A DNA stretch of 64,000 nucleotides from Chaetorhynchus papuensis (Eukaryota; Chordata; Aves; Passeriformes; Rhipiduridae), in NCBI GenBank assembly GCA_013396525.1, contig VWYX01001158.1, positions 80,356 through 144,355 of the forward strand. Reading direction: 5' to 3'. The notes beneath the pieces are model-generated. The model made no database searches. It was given only the letters and a program-made list of their open reading frames with translations, and had not been told where the DNA came from. The translations under genes and the position numbers were made by a program. Below, piece by piece: positions 48,501 through 56,290 of the stretch. Every line of letters starts with the position of its first letter. The stretch's first letter is position 1.

Positions 48501-51500
48501 ACCTGCATTTTTTAGAGTTTTAACTGGAAATACAACTTTCAAATTGGTTTTATTCACACACCAACCTGTAAAATTAAGAACCTGTTATGATCCAGATCGA
48601 TTCCATGGCTTCGGAGAAGCATCCCAACATCTCTGAATGTTTTTTTCTTGCCATTGATGTAGTAGTTGGAAGAATTGTCTCTATAGGCAGTTCTAGAGAC
48701 ACAGAATTTGCTGTCAGGAATGACTTCGTAATCATCTCCTTCCTGCTTTGAGGAAACACAAAGCCAGAGAAACAATTACTGTAGCTGTGTATTTACCTCC
48801 TATTTCACAATTAAGTAGGTAAGTTTTATCATGATCTGGTTTTATCATGGACTCTGAGTTGTACAAGTGGGAGCTGCATCTCTCAAAAAAAGAGAGAAAA
48901 ACAAACAAAAAAATCCTTAAGAAAAGCACAAAAAAATACCCTGAATTGTTTCAACTGAATTGCCTTCATCTGATGCCTTTCCCACCTCTAATATCAGCCA
49001 CTGCTTTGAAAATGCTGCATTTATTCCCTTTCAAATGCCAAAGGTTGCAGGGGCTGCGCTGCCCCCAGCCTGGGGCTGTGACTCTGGGAAGCCCTGAGGG
49101 ACTGCAGAGCTCTCTGCATCTGCAGCTCCTCTTCTCCAGAGCTGCTTTCAGCTCAGCAGCTCCAAAGAGAAACTGCACAAGATAAAAAGCCAAACATTAA
49201 AGATGTGACAAATGTGACATCAGCAGCTTCAAAAGAGAGCTTCCATTTACCTCCAGAGCAGCAGCCAAAATAAAGCTGGTGCCAGGCTTTAAGAAGTTAA
49301 AACTTGCCCAGGTTAACCCCCAAGAGCTCTCAAATTGCTCTCTGGTACATACAGAGGGGTTTTAAATCAAACTCAGCTTCTGGATGTTAACACAAAGTAA
49401 AAAAAAAAAATTTAAAAAATTAAATAGATGAATTGTTGAATCTGGTTATTAAAAATACAAAAAGAAAAAAAAAGAAATGTCCTTTCAAACAGTTCCTAAA
49501 AAAGGCTAGAAATGCTGCCACTTTATTAACACCATTTTTGAAATTTCAGTGTACACTTCTCACTTTTTTGATGACCCTAAATTTAAAAGTTTGGATGTGT
49601 GCACGAAAAAGAAATTTAAATTAAGAGAAATAAATTCTTTGTACTGCAATTGCAATAAATCAACAAAGAAGTGCTAAAGTTTTTATCAATACACGAAGCA
49701 GCAAGCAAAATAAGTATTTTTTTAATTTGCCAACACTTTCTATTTCATTCAAACAAAATATCAGCTTCAAAAAAATTTAGTGGTAAAACATGGGGTCCAG
49801 AATTTTTGCTGAAAAATCTGTTATAAAATTGCAGGCATGTTTACAGTACATAAAGTGTAAATAAGTTTCAGATTCATTATATATTTTTCTAAATTTAGAT
49901 AACCTAAAATAATTTCTAATTGGTTTGAAAAGTTTTGCTTAAATAGGTTTTATTTCTTAATACACATTTGTGTTATACATTTAAGAATATAAAATATGTC
50001 CAAATATAGACTTATAAATTTTTATTTAATTCTTTTAATTGCAGAAATAAGTTTTATGCACTTGAGGTAAATGAGATTACAAATCTAAAACGACTTCTCC
50101 TTAAAATGATTATTAAAAATTTCTAAACTGTTTTAAAACAGACATATACCACATATTAGTCTTGCAGCAAATAAAAAAACAATCCTTACTAATATTTTAA
50201 GAGCTGCACTACTCAACAGAGGGTTTTTTAAAGTTAATTAACACTGATGGTTTATATCCCAAAGGTAAACTAATCATGCTATGAAGTTTTCCCCAGCTCC
50301 AACTAAAATAAGCAAATATTAAAAGTTTTTCAGCTCCTTGAAGGAAAAACCCAGGCTCCCCTGTTGTGCCTGGAATCATACATACCTTGTCAGTGATCTT
50401 TTGGAAGTGAACTTCCACAGAACAGCTCTGGATGTCCTTGTGCTCATCAGAATTATGGATCAGCACCGAGAGTTTTTTGGATCTGATTTTTTGGGCTCGA
50501 TAGCCAAATACAAAAAGCAGGGAATCAATGATATTGGATTTGCCACTGCCATTTGGCCCGATAATACATGAAAAACGCTGCATAGAGAAGGGGGAAAAAG
50601 TGATATTCAAAGGGAAATAAATCCTGCCCAATGTCCATCACCCATTTAAAACACAATTATTCCTCGTGCATGCAAGTGTTTGAGAGCTCAGCTTTTGTTG
50701 CCAAAAGTAAAAGTGAATAAAAGCCACACACCTCAGCTCAGCTTTCCCAGCTGAACTGGTTAACCCAAAGCCCTGCACTTCACAGGCTGCACAAGCAAAG
50801 TTTCATGCTCAGCCACGTAAGTCTCTTGTGGGCACTAAAAAATATTCTCTTTCTTCAAACACAGCCCTAAAAGTTCTCCAGCAAACGAAATCAAGAGAAA
50901 AGTGACTTTTTCTAAGCTGTGCTGACAAATTAAAATTGCACAGCATTGGAAAGTTGCACTTAACTGTTTTCTCTACTTAATTTAGAATATTACTATCAAA
51001 ATATTTCTAAACCTTAAACCTTTTTTCAGTTATTTTGAGGTCAGCTTAAATGAAAATGCAGGAAGGAATAGTAGCACCCAGTGAAGTGTTACCTTCAGTT
51101 CAAAACTACTTAAGGTAAGAAAGAAAGATACCTTGTGAAAAGGTCCCAGAGTTTGCTCCCCTGCATAGGATTTGAAGTTCTGGTTTACAATGTGAGTGAT
51201 CATGAGCCGAGGAGCACCAGGTTCACTGGTCATTGCTGGCAGTGGGGGAGGAGGGATGCTACCCAAAATCTCTTCTAAACTTCGATTATCCACCACCTCA
51301 TCTGAGGCTGCTAAAACCCATCCAAATAAACAGAAAGATATAAAAAAAAAAAAAAAAAAAAAAAAGGAACTGTAAGCTCTCGATCATTTGACACCTTTTA
51401 AAATGTTCAACCGAAAAAGCAAACATCACTTCTGTCTGAATCCATGCTACATTTTGGCCTGTAATTATTAATATGAGCTGAGTGGAATTAAAATTCTTCT

Positions 51501-52573
51501 TTCCACAAACAAAATGTTTTTTAAGAGCTACTTAAGATGTCCCATCGCTGGGTTTGTTCTTTCATTATGTAATTCTTATTCCAACACACTTTAACAGGCC
51601 CCCTGCAATTCCAACAGCTCCAACCATCACAATAAATCTGCAAATCTGAAGCAGGCAAAGCCTTTCTAATTAATAAGTGCAAAGCCACATTTCAGGCGTG
51701 CTCCAGAGTCACTGTGCAAGATTTGGGGATCTCTGCACGAGGCTCTGAAAGCTGCAATGACAGCACGGCTGCTCTGCAAAGACAGGAAGTTTGTTACGAA
51801 AACAAACTGGCCCCCTGGATATCAGCAGAGCAGCTTTTCCCCAGGCACCAGCAATTCCTTCTTCCACCAGGCAGCAGTTTCTGCCACCAATTTCAGTGTA
51901 TTCATCTATTTGTCAAATACCTGCCTTTAAGAACAGCACATCTGGCTCCCTAAAAAGTCCCACAGCTGCTGGTTTTTCAGATTTTTTCTGCGAAAGCTCA
52001 ACTGAAGGAGCTCAAGAAAATACACTGCTTCATGAAAAAGAAAGTCAAATCATTTTAAGAGTTAAGTAAATAAACTTGACATTTATTTCATTCCAAGAAA
52101 TCCCATACCATTGGCCGCCTATAAATTTGAAAAATCCTGCTGTTGTACCACAATCTTAAGTACAATGTTCCAGATCAGGGCTCCGAAATAGGCTTTATTA
52201 GGAGAAAGTCTACAAATTGCTTTTGCACTTGCACTGGGCCAAACCCTGTAACTCTTTGCCAGCTCTTTTGACCATTTTAAAAGCAATTTCAATTCGCCAG
52301 GGGTTTCAGCATTACATTGTAAAAGAGAAAGGAGCAGATCCCATCTGGAAGAGTTGGTAAATTCAAGCTGCTGCTAAGGAGGCTCAGTCAGCACCACACA
52401 GCCAGGGCAGACCTACCTTGGGGAGGTTCTTTGCCAGACTCCCTGGTGCCTTCATTTTCCACTTCCATGTCACTGGAGGATTCCTCCAAGGGCTCCCTGC
52501 CCTTCCGATGGGCTGCAGTGGAGGTTTTGGTGCTCTTGCCTGGCACGGTCCCCTTTGGCTGCTCCCCTTCCAT
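27386..52573 (-). CDS. SMC4: SMC4, condensin ATPase subunit (23 coding exons)
   Basis: Structural maintenance of chromosomes protein 4, which pairs with SMC2 as the ATPase core of condensin I and II in mitotic chromosome compaction. Twenty-three coding exons, 52417-52573 down to 27386-27574, join in frame to 1306 codons plus TAG (human 1288). N-terminal ATPase half: Walker A GPNGSGKS (residues 119-126). Two long coiled coils flank the hinge (about 600-770, with GRLGDLGAIDDKYDVAIS). C-terminal half: signature LSGGEK from residue 1197 and Walker B with DE at 1225-1226 (YFMDEIDAALD). The start chosen is ATG 52573, in good context, because an in-frame TGA (52583-52585) lies four codons upstream; the upstream exon is non-coding. 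The intron at 38727-48565 carries miR-15b/16-2. It converges with TRIM59 and diverges from IFT80. Confidence 0.97.
28140..28323 (-). CDS. SMC4: SMC4 exon 23 (residues 1183-1244)
   Basis: Begins VRPPKKSWKK; carries the ABC signature LSGGEKT and Walker B LYFMDEIDAALDF, the catalytic C-terminal head. Donor gtaagt. Confidence 0.97.
28759..28991 (-). CDS. SMC4: SMC4 exon 22 (residues 1106-1183)
   Basis: EELYLKHVGELDDI through QRLNEFMAGFNVITNKLKEN to DPFSEGIMF, end of the coiled coil and entry to the head. The donor is an unusually weak GTTTTA. Confidence 0.95.
29313..29395 (-). mobile_element. CR1 LINE 3' end fragment
   Basis: Starts CACAGAATTATTTAGGTTGG AAAAGACTTCAAGATC on +, the complement of a CR1 3' terminus. 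Short and diverged; lies in an SMC4 intron. Confidence 0.55.
29587..29769 (-). CDS. SMC4: SMC4 exon 21 (residues 1045-1105)
   Basis: ISKLSLHPIEGEAPEELQAL to GAIAEYRKK, distal coiled coil. Markedly GC-richer at third positions than neighbouring exons. Confidence 0.95.
30045..30195 (+). mobile_element. CR1 LINE 3' end fragment
   Basis: Reads CTGCCCCTGGATCCCTGAAA ... GGCTTGGAGCAGCCTGGGAC ... CCAACCCAAACCATTCCA, the standard 3' end of avian CR1, in + orientation inside an SMC4 intron. Confidence 0.7.
30232..30405 (-). CDS. SMC4: SMC4 exon 20 (residues 987-1044)
   Basis: Fifty-eight codons, EALPAVQEEQKNLLQEMKTI to VKYWQKE; coiled coil. Confidence 0.95.
30990..31134 (-). CDS. SMC4: SMC4 exon 19 (residues 938-986)
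   Basis: NLKKSEEALQRTEKELEENE to NERTQAE; coiled coil. Donor gtgagt. Confidence 0.95.
31623..31812 (-). CDS. SMC4: SMC4 exon 18 (residues 875-938)
   Basis: DYECVAEKAGKMEEEVKRLH to AAKTADR; coiled coil, matching the family phrases AEKAG, KRLH and KAQQDK. Confidence 0.95.
32328..32454 (-). CDS. SMC4: SMC4 exon 17 (residues 833-875)
   Basis: GFSEQEMNLRNQIKELEANV to DGYKK; coiled coil on the C-terminal side of the hinge. Confidence 0.95.
32560..32712 (-). CDS. SMC4: SMC4 exon 16 (residues 782-832)
   Basis: ISKMESQLQRDSKRAVQCEE to EKFTASIQ; start of the second coiled-coil arm. Acceptor tgtag. Confidence 0.95.
33014..33215 (-). mobile_element. CR1 LINE 3' fragment
   Basis: On +: CAGAATCCCAGAATCCCTGAGGCTGGAAAAG followed by GACACCTCCAGGGATGGGGAC and CTGGGCAGCCCCTGCCAATG, complement of a CR1 3' UTR. 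Lies between SMC4 exons 16 and 15. Confidence 0.7.
33378..33457 (-). CDS. SMC4: SMC4 exon 15 (residues 755-781)
   Basis: GTMTGGGGKVMKGRMGSS to DISEEE; the Gly-rich end of the hinge, where TGGG is the conserved SMC phrase. Confidence 0.96.
33555..33780 (-). CDS. SMC4: SMC4 exon 14 (residues 680-755)
   Basis: MAVWENKMQKIPTPENAPRL to TLQGQIIEVSG; hinge domain. RRW-like KRWRVVTLQG is characteristic of SMC4. Confidence 0.96.
33930..34091 (-). CDS. SMC4: SMC4 exon 13 (residues 626-679)
   Basis: Fifty-four codons, GDLGAIDDKYDVAISSSCGA to FIALDK; core of the hinge dimerisation domain. Confidence 0.96.
34524..34709 (-). CDS. SMC4: SMC4 exon 12 (residues 564-625)
   Basis: KENALEKLEREQSGAKDLVR to NIPGLYGRL; end of the first coiled coil and entry to the hinge (PGLYGRLG). 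Confidence 0.95.
34828..35043 (-). mobile_element. CR1 LINE 3' fragment
   Basis: On +: TGGTTTGGGTTGGGAGGGAC, CCCAGGCTGCTCCAAGCCCC, CAGCCTGGCCTTGGGCACTG, complement of the CR1 3' UTR, in an SMC4 intron. Confidence 0.78.
35292..35525 (-). CDS. SMC4: SMC4 exon 11 (residues 486-563)
   Basis: GKEKELMEFSKEVTEARSNM to QAEQQLKE; coiled coil. Confidence 0.95.
36277..36441 (-). CDS. SMC4: SMC4 exon 10 (residues 431-485)
   Basis: VEELKNVPSTSAKAIEDATA to IQKEKE; coiled coil. Donor GTTTGG is weak. Confidence 0.94.
36763..36913 (-). CDS. SMC4: SMC4 exon 9 (residues 380-430)
   Basis: KFNKITKFIEESKEKFTQLD to QLQKDKEK; coiled coil closely matching the mammalian protein. Confidence 0.95.
37637..37777 (-). 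CDS. SMC4: SMC4 exon 8 (residues 333-380)
   Basis: HDLKKRINDLEMQKEKINEE to LKELE; coiled coil. Located from splice sites (acceptor cctag, donor gtgagt) and continuous frame. Confidence 0.93.
37997..38124 (-). CDS. SMC4: SMC4 exon 7 (residues 291-333)
   Basis: LNRVKMVEKEKEALEEDKNK to KICQYY; coiled-coil start, LNRVKMVEKEK being conserved in vertebrates. Confidence 0.95.
38562..38726 (-). CDS. SMC4: SMC4 exon 6 (residues 236-290)
   Basis: GEVEQISMMKPKGQTEHDEG to LNERRGEK; end of the N-terminal head including the Q-loop neighbourhood. Donor gtgggg. Confidence 0.96.
38879..39022 (-). mobile_element. CR1 LINE 3' fragment
   Basis: On +: ACAGAATCATTAAGGTTGGA AAAGACCTCCAAGATCAAGTCCAAC, then a diverged GGTGGTGACAACTCTCCTGG; complement of a CR1 3' end. 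Confidence 0.6.
39887..39896. other. Assembly gap (10 N)
   Basis: Ten N within an AT-rich stretch (AATATTTATAAATTATTAAA follows); probably a low-complexity join of unknown true size. Confidence 0.99.
40587..40926 (+). mobile_element. CR1 LINE 3' portion, the longest copy here
   Basis: Reads CTGAGGGAGCTACAGGAAAG, GGATATTGGGAAGGAATTCC, GCTGTGGCTGCCCCTGGATC, TTGGAGCAGCCTGGGACAGT and ends CCCACCCAAACCATCCTGTG: a near-complete CR1 3' region in + orientation. Used as reference for the other copies. Confidence 0.82.
41974..42174 (-). mobile_element. CR1 LINE 3' fragment
   Basis: On +: CTATCCCAGGCTGCTCCAAG, CTGGCCTTGGACACTTCCCA, GGGCAGCCACAGCTTCTCTG, TTCCTTCCCAATATCCCATC; complement of a CR1 3' UTR of a slightly different subfamily from the 34.8-kb copy. 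Confidence 0.78.
48242..48321 (-). ncRNA. MIR16-2: pre-miR-16-2 hairpin
   Basis: The - strand reads TAGCAGCACGTAAATATTGG CG at 48312-48291, identical to mature miR-16-5p. The opposite arm, at 48270-48249, is CCAATATTATTGTGCTGCTT CA, one or two bases from human miR-16-2-3p, and the two arms fold into the expected hairpin. It sits in the SMC4 intron 3' of miR-15b, as in mammals. The cluster represses BCL2, cyclin D1 and other cell-cycle targets. Confidence 0.98.
48397..48485 (-). ncRNA. MIR15B: pre-miR-15b hairpin
   Basis: Mature miR-15b-5p at 48467-48446 on - reads TAGCAGCACATCATGGTTTG CA, the bird form (human has UACA at the 3' end). The 3p arm is at 48429-48408 (CAAATCATTATTTGCTGCTG TA). 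It shares seed AGCAGCA with miR-16-5p and precedes it by ~130 bases in the SMC4 transcript. Precursor ends are estimated from the fold. Confidence 0.98.
48566..48742 (-). CDS. SMC4: SMC4 exon 5 (residues 177-235)
   Basis: EGDDYEVIPDSKFCVSRTAY to NRFLILQ; N-terminal head. Its donor GTTGGT opens the microRNA-bearing intron. Confidence 0.96.
48743..50385 (-). other. SMC4: SMC4 intron 4
   Basis: AT-rich intronic sequence with no recognised element; open frames here lack any protein likeness. Confidence 0.7.
50386..50577 (-). CDS. SMC4: SMC4 exon 4 (residues 113-176)
   Basis: RFSCIIGPNGSGKSNIIDSL to QKITDK; holds the Walker A P-loop GPNGSGKS with Lys125. Confidence 0.97.
51132..51310 (-). CDS. 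SMC4: SMC4 exon 3 (residues 53-112)
   Basis: ASDEVVDNRSLEEILGSIPP to LGPFHK; conserved RSLEEIL and the first strand of the head (MITHIVNQNFKSYAG). Acceptor tttag follows a 24-base T run on the - strand. Confidence 0.96.
51342..51365. repeat. (A)24 homopolymer
   Basis: Twenty-four A on +, read as T(24) in the SMC4 transcript about 30 bases upstream of the exon 3 acceptor, where it may extend the polypyrimidine tract. Confidence 0.9.
51366..52416 (-). other. SMC4: SMC4 intron 2
   Basis: About 1 kb of intron with no recognised element. Confidence 0.7.
52417..52573 (-). CDS. SMC4: SMC4 exon 2, coding part (residues 1-53)
   Basis: MEGEQPKGTVPGKSTKTSTA to GKEPPQ, a disordered, acidic and Ser-rich N-terminal tail little like the mammalian one. 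In-frame TGA at 52583-52585 fixes this ATG as the start; the exon probably begins at 52590 after acceptor ttcag. Confidence 0.85.
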
Positions 52574-54077
52574 TCCAAGCAATCAAACTACTGAAGGGCT
52601 CTATCTCCTTTGCTAACACAAACAAGAAAACCCCGTGATCTCAGCACTGAGCTACAACCCCCCAAGGAATTTACCTACACCTCTGCCCAGATGTTTGACT
52701 CATTTAGAAACTTAAGACTGGAAGTATTTAGAAGACAAAAATCCAAATTTGAAACAAAATATCGAGGTTAGCTTCATAATGATATATTTTAAGATACATC
52801 ACTCCCCAAAACAAGGGGCTGAGCCTAATCTGTATTAACAGCATGGATCTACCTGCTGCCAGCTCGTGTGGACACATTCAGGGCAGTGACTTTGCTCACT
52901 GAGAGCCACCGTGGTGCTAGGGGCAAAAGAGTTAAAGACACATTGAAAAACAAACCGAGGAGCCACACGTCTCTACTCTCCTGGAAGAACTCGTTATATT
53001 TCAGACCTGACATTCATTTTAGTTTCAATAATCCGTGCTAAATATTTGTATGTATATATAGAGATTGGTAAACAGATAGAGAAACAAAAGACCTGCGTGA
53101 TCATAGCAAAGACTTGACGCTTAAATAATTTAAATCAACACACTCTGCTCACAAAATACAACACAACCCCTCCTGCCAGCATTCAGCATTTCACAGAGAA
53201 AGCAAAACGAAATACCTTCATCTAGCTGGGATGTTAAAGTGATCTGAGCAAGGACGAGCATTACAAAAGCCATCAGCTGGCACTTCAGCACAGCTCCCCA
53301 AACGGGTGAAGAGAAAGCACCCGATGAGAAGAAAAGACGAGTGAGGAGAGAAACTCTCCCCCAAAGAGCTGAAATCGCAGCAAGTGGCGAAGTGAGTTCC
53401 CAGAAAAACAGACATGAGAAAGTTTACTTCTCACAAGATAAAAAACTGACGTGGTTAGAAAGTCATCTTACAATTGGTGCCAATCATTTGACGTTTTCAG
53501 ACCTACCCCCAACCCACACTCTCATGAGAGTCCTTCATTTGGGACAATGGGGGAGGGGGGAAATGAGAGACAGAATTCATTTTCAGGCAATTTGAGTCTA
53601 TGCCCCCGTTCCGAACTGTTCCGCAATGGCTGTCTCAGACAATTACAGCCTCTCAAAGCACATTTATTTATTAATTTTTTTTCCAAACTGCTCCACTCCA
53701 ACAGAATTGTGCAATATAGACCTATTTACCTTCCCACCCCTTCCCCCCCTCGGATACTTCACCAGAATGAACAAGACGAACTACTTGACCTCAGCTTTTA
53801 AAGCGCGATAAATCAGTTGCCACATAGTCTCTAACAAATGTAACAAATTCGTGCCCAGCCCCTCCCCCGAGCCAGCTCGAAGGTGTTCGGTGCAAGCATC
53901 TCTCCTGCCAAGCGCCGTTTTCCTTACGGGGATGGCGAAAAAAGAGCCAGAGACGGACAGAAAAGCTTCCTTATTAGCAGCCGCTTAAATCTGATAGAGA
54001 CAAGCCCTGTCAGTGACAAATCTGGGGCTTTTTTAAAGCCTAAGGAGCCCGAGTGCACCCTTGTCACGCTCTTTCCA

Positions 54078-54140
54078 AGTCACAGAATCCCAGAATATTC
54101 CGAGTTGGAAAGGGATCATCGAGTCCAACTCTTTTAAGCG
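54078..54140 (-). mobile_element. Possible CR1-type 3' terminal scrap
   Basis: CACAGAATCCCAGAATATTC CGAGTTGG ... GGATCATCGAGTCCAACTC, a phrase abundant in bird genomes, too short to classify. Confidence 0.4.
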
Positions 54141-54584
54141 AATGGCCAATCGTTAAGGGCTTTCTTGGCATTTTTCTCTCATCCTTCAAGCATCAAAGCA
54201 GCAGGCAGAGCCGGGGCTAGAAAGGTCCCTGCTCCAAGCAGATTAAAATCGGGTCTCTCCTCTACCCAAACGCGTCCCTGATCTCCGAGCCGCGGTCCCC
54301 GGGGGTCCCTAAGGGCACAGCGGGAACCTTGGGCTGCACAGCCCCTCTGTGCCCGCTCCTCAAACCCCTGTGCCGACAGCAGCCGGGACGGACCCGCCGT
54401 GCCCGGAGCCCCCGGGAGGACCCTCAACGGGGCAGCCCGGCCCGGGGAGAGGCGCTGCCGCCGCTTTTGCTCCCTCCGGGCGAGGAGGGAAGTGGGAAAA
54501 GAAGGCGCGGGGCAAAACCCGCCGTTCCCTCAGCGCCTCCTGCCATCCCCTCAGCAACCCCCGCCTTCCCTCCCACCACCTTCT

Positions 54585-54800
54585 CCTCAGCACCCCCTGT
54601 CTCCCCCCTCAGCACCCTCTGTCTTCCCTCAACACCCCCAGCCTTTCCCCTTGGCACCTTCGCTTCAACACCCCTTGTCTCCCCCTTAGCACCTTCCCCT
54701 CAAAAGTCCTTTTCTCCCCCTCAGCATCCCTTGTCTCCCCTCAACATTCCCAGCATCTCTTTTCTCCCCATCAACACCATCCCCTCAGCACCCGCTGCCC
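54585..54800. repeat. Imperfect CCCTCAGCACC/CTTGTCTCCCC minisatellite
   Basis: About ten diverged units of roughly 20-24 bases built on CAGCACCCCCTGTCTCCCCC run through SMC4 intron 1; purine-rich on the transcribed (-) strand. Confidence 0.7.
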
Positions 54801-54897
54801 GGGGCAGCCCCCTGAGGGCACCTCCTCCGCCGCGAAGCCCCCCCAACCCCACCGCCCGGAGGCGAGCCACCATCGCTTCCTCCCGCCGAGCTCGTAC

Positions 54898-55015
54898 CTG
54901 CTCGTCCCGGCGGCTCCCTGCCCCGGCGAGGCGGCGGCAGCGCGGGCAGCTCCGGCTGCTGTAGAAGTTCGGCCGCTTCCACACTCGAAAATGGCGCCGA
55001 AACGGCGAACTCGAA
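54898..55015 (-). other. SMC4: SMC4 exon 1, non-coding (5' end estimated)
   Basis: On the - strand this GC-rich segment ends CCGGGACGAGCAG before donor gtacga and contains no ATG. It is the only good donor in the island pointing towards SMC4. The upstream limit is a guess from the promoter motifs. Confidence 0.55.
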
Positions 55016-55283
55016 CCGAAATTCGTTAGAAAAGCGCGGGGCAGGCTGGGACGGGAGGGGCCGGGCCCGCGGGTTTGAACAGCACCGCCGCCCCCGCCCG
55101 CCATCTTGTGTTCGTTACGGCAGGGAGGGGAAAGCGCCCAGAAATCCGCCGGGAGCGGCTTTTTCTGGGGAGAGACGGAGGGATGGGAGATATTAGGGGG
55201 TGAGGGTGACACAACCCCGCGGCCGTGCCGGCGGAGAAAGGGTTTAATTTTAATTTTAGAAGTAGGTCAGTGGGCGGCGCTTG

Positions 55284-55296
55284 GTTGCTGGGTGAC
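55284..55296. promoter_or_regulatory. RFX X-box candidate 1
   Basis: GTTGCT-G-GGTGAC fits RYYNYY-N(1-3)-RRNRAC, the site bound by RFX factors that drive ciliary genes. It lies upstream of IFT80 and in the shared promoter. Confidence 0.6.
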
Positions 55297-55429
55297 GCGC
55301 GCCGGTTTAAAAATAATAAAAAAAATTATAAAAAAAAATTTTAGCAGCGAAAAAAATTATTAAAAATTGTGACAGCGCGGCGATTTTGAAGCGGGTTTAA
55401 CTAATTAACGGGCGGCGCCGTGGCACCTT

Positions 55430-55451
55430 GGGGGGGGAGCGGGGGGGGGGG
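55430..55451. repeat. G-runs (8 and 11 G) in the promoter
   Basis: Eight G, then AGC, then eleven G; a candidate G-quadruplex or an assembly-sensitive homopolymer on the non-template strand for IFT80. Confidence 0.7.
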
Positions 55452-55489
55452 ACCCCGTGAGGTGGCGGAGGAGGACGAGGAGGATGAAG

Positions 55490-55499
55490 TCTCGCGAGA
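55490..55499. promoter_or_regulatory. TCTCGCGAGA palindrome (BANP/CGCG element)
   Basis: Exact ten-base palindrome known from CpG-island promoters and bound by BANP when unmethylated. It directly abuts X-box 2. Confidence 0.75.
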
Positions 55500-55500
55500 A

Positions 55501-55514
55501 GTCGCCATAGAGAC
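55501..55514. promoter_or_regulatory. RFX X-box candidate 2
   Basis: GTCGCC-AT-AGAGAC matches RYYNYY-AT-RRNRAC at every defined position, the 14-base consensus established for DAF-19/RFX sites. One base separates it from the CGCG palindrome. Confidence 0.7.
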
Positions 55515-55711
55515 GGTGGCGCTTGGCGGCGGGGGGAGCGGCTCCCTCCGCTCTGGAGGCGACGGGAGCGGGAGCGGGAAAGGGAGGTGGGATCGTCCCG
55601 GGATCCGCCGGGAGCGGCAGGCGGGATCGTCCCGGGATCCGCCGGCAGCGGCATCCTCCGGGAGCGGGCTCCGGCCGCCGGTCTGCGCGCTCCCTCCCGC
55701 TGCCCGCGCAG
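55515..55711 (+). other. IFT80: IFT80 exon 1, non-coding (5' end estimated)
   Basis: GC-rich segment ending CTGCCCGCGCAG before donor gtaaag at 55712. No main-frame start; the 5' limit is inferred from the promoter elements just upstream. Confidence 0.55.
55589..55656. repeat. Two-copy 34-bp tandem duplication
   Basis: GGGATCGTCCCGGGATCCGC CG begins at 55589 and again at 55623, inside IFT80 exon 1. Confidence 0.85.
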
Positions 55712-56019
55712 GTAAAGGCGCGCTGGGGAGGCGGCGGCCGCCGTCCCCCTCCCGTCGGCTGAGTCACCGCCGCGGTGGGCGAGAGGGTCGGGAGCCGTGA
55801 CCCCCGGCTGGGCGTGGGACGGACGGATGGAGGGGAGGGAGAGCTCCGGGGGACAGCTGAGATCCGGGCGGGGGAGCCCCGACCCCCGGCTGCTGGCGGC
55901 CCTGAGCGGGGGTTGGATAATCTGCTTCTTGGAAAGCTGGAAACTGAGGGAAAAGCGGGTGTTGGCACGGCCGGAGAGCGGGCGGTGGGGACCGCGGCTG
56001 CCCCGAGGGTTTGGTGTCT

Positions 56020-56290
56020 CCTTCTCCGTGCCCCCGTCCCGCCGGCTGCTTTTCCTTCTCAGCATTCCCCCCATCCTGCCGTGGCATTCCTTCCCGGTGC
56101 CCCCATCCTGCCGCTGTTTTCCCTTTCCTGCGATGTCCCCATCCCGCCCTCTTGCTTCCCTGTCCCGCCCGCTCGTTTTCCTTCCCTCATCCTTCCCTCT
56201 GGCATTCTTTCCCTGCGCTTCCCCCCATCGCGCTCTTGGCATTCCCTGCTCTCCACATCCCGCTCCTGCTCCATCTCCTCCGCCGTCCCT
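56020..56290. repeat. Imperfect CATCCCGC/TTCCCTTCC minisatellite
   Basis: Diverged units built on CCCCATCCTGCCG, CATTCCTTCCC and similar phrases, about 30 bases each, in IFT80 intron 1. Similar in kind to the array at 54585-54800 on the other side of the promoter. Confidence 0.65.

Larger units (their letters stand above)
38727..48565 (-). other. SMC4: SMC4 intron 5, 9.8 kb, host of miR-15b/16-2
   Basis: By far the longest intron of this gene. It holds three CR1 tails, an N gap at 39887-39896, AT-rich unannotated sequence, and the microRNA cluster within 300 bases of its 5' end on the - strand. Confidence 0.85.
52591..54897 (-). other. SMC4: SMC4 intron 1
   Basis: Holds a short CR1-like scrap near 54078-54140 and a pyrimidine-rich minisatellite at 54585-54800; otherwise nothing recognised. 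Confidence 0.65.
54290..56000. promoter_or_regulatory. CpG island, bidirectional SMC4/IFT80 promoter
   Basis: Continuous GC- and CpG-rich block. SMC4 leaves leftwards from exon 1 (donor at 54898) and IFT80 rightwards from exon 1 (donor after 55711), with roughly 500 bases between the likely start sites. It contains a YY1-like AAGATGGCGGG (- strand, 55097-55107), an AAAATGGCGCC at 54988-54998, two X-boxes and TCTCGCGAGA. SMC4/IFT80 divergence is conserved in mammals. Confidence 0.85.

Noticed and set aside
54349..55029. 226-codon + strand frame antisense to SMC4 exon 1
   Set aside because: Pro/Ser repeats from the pyrimidine minisatellite, running through a promoter and non-coding exon.
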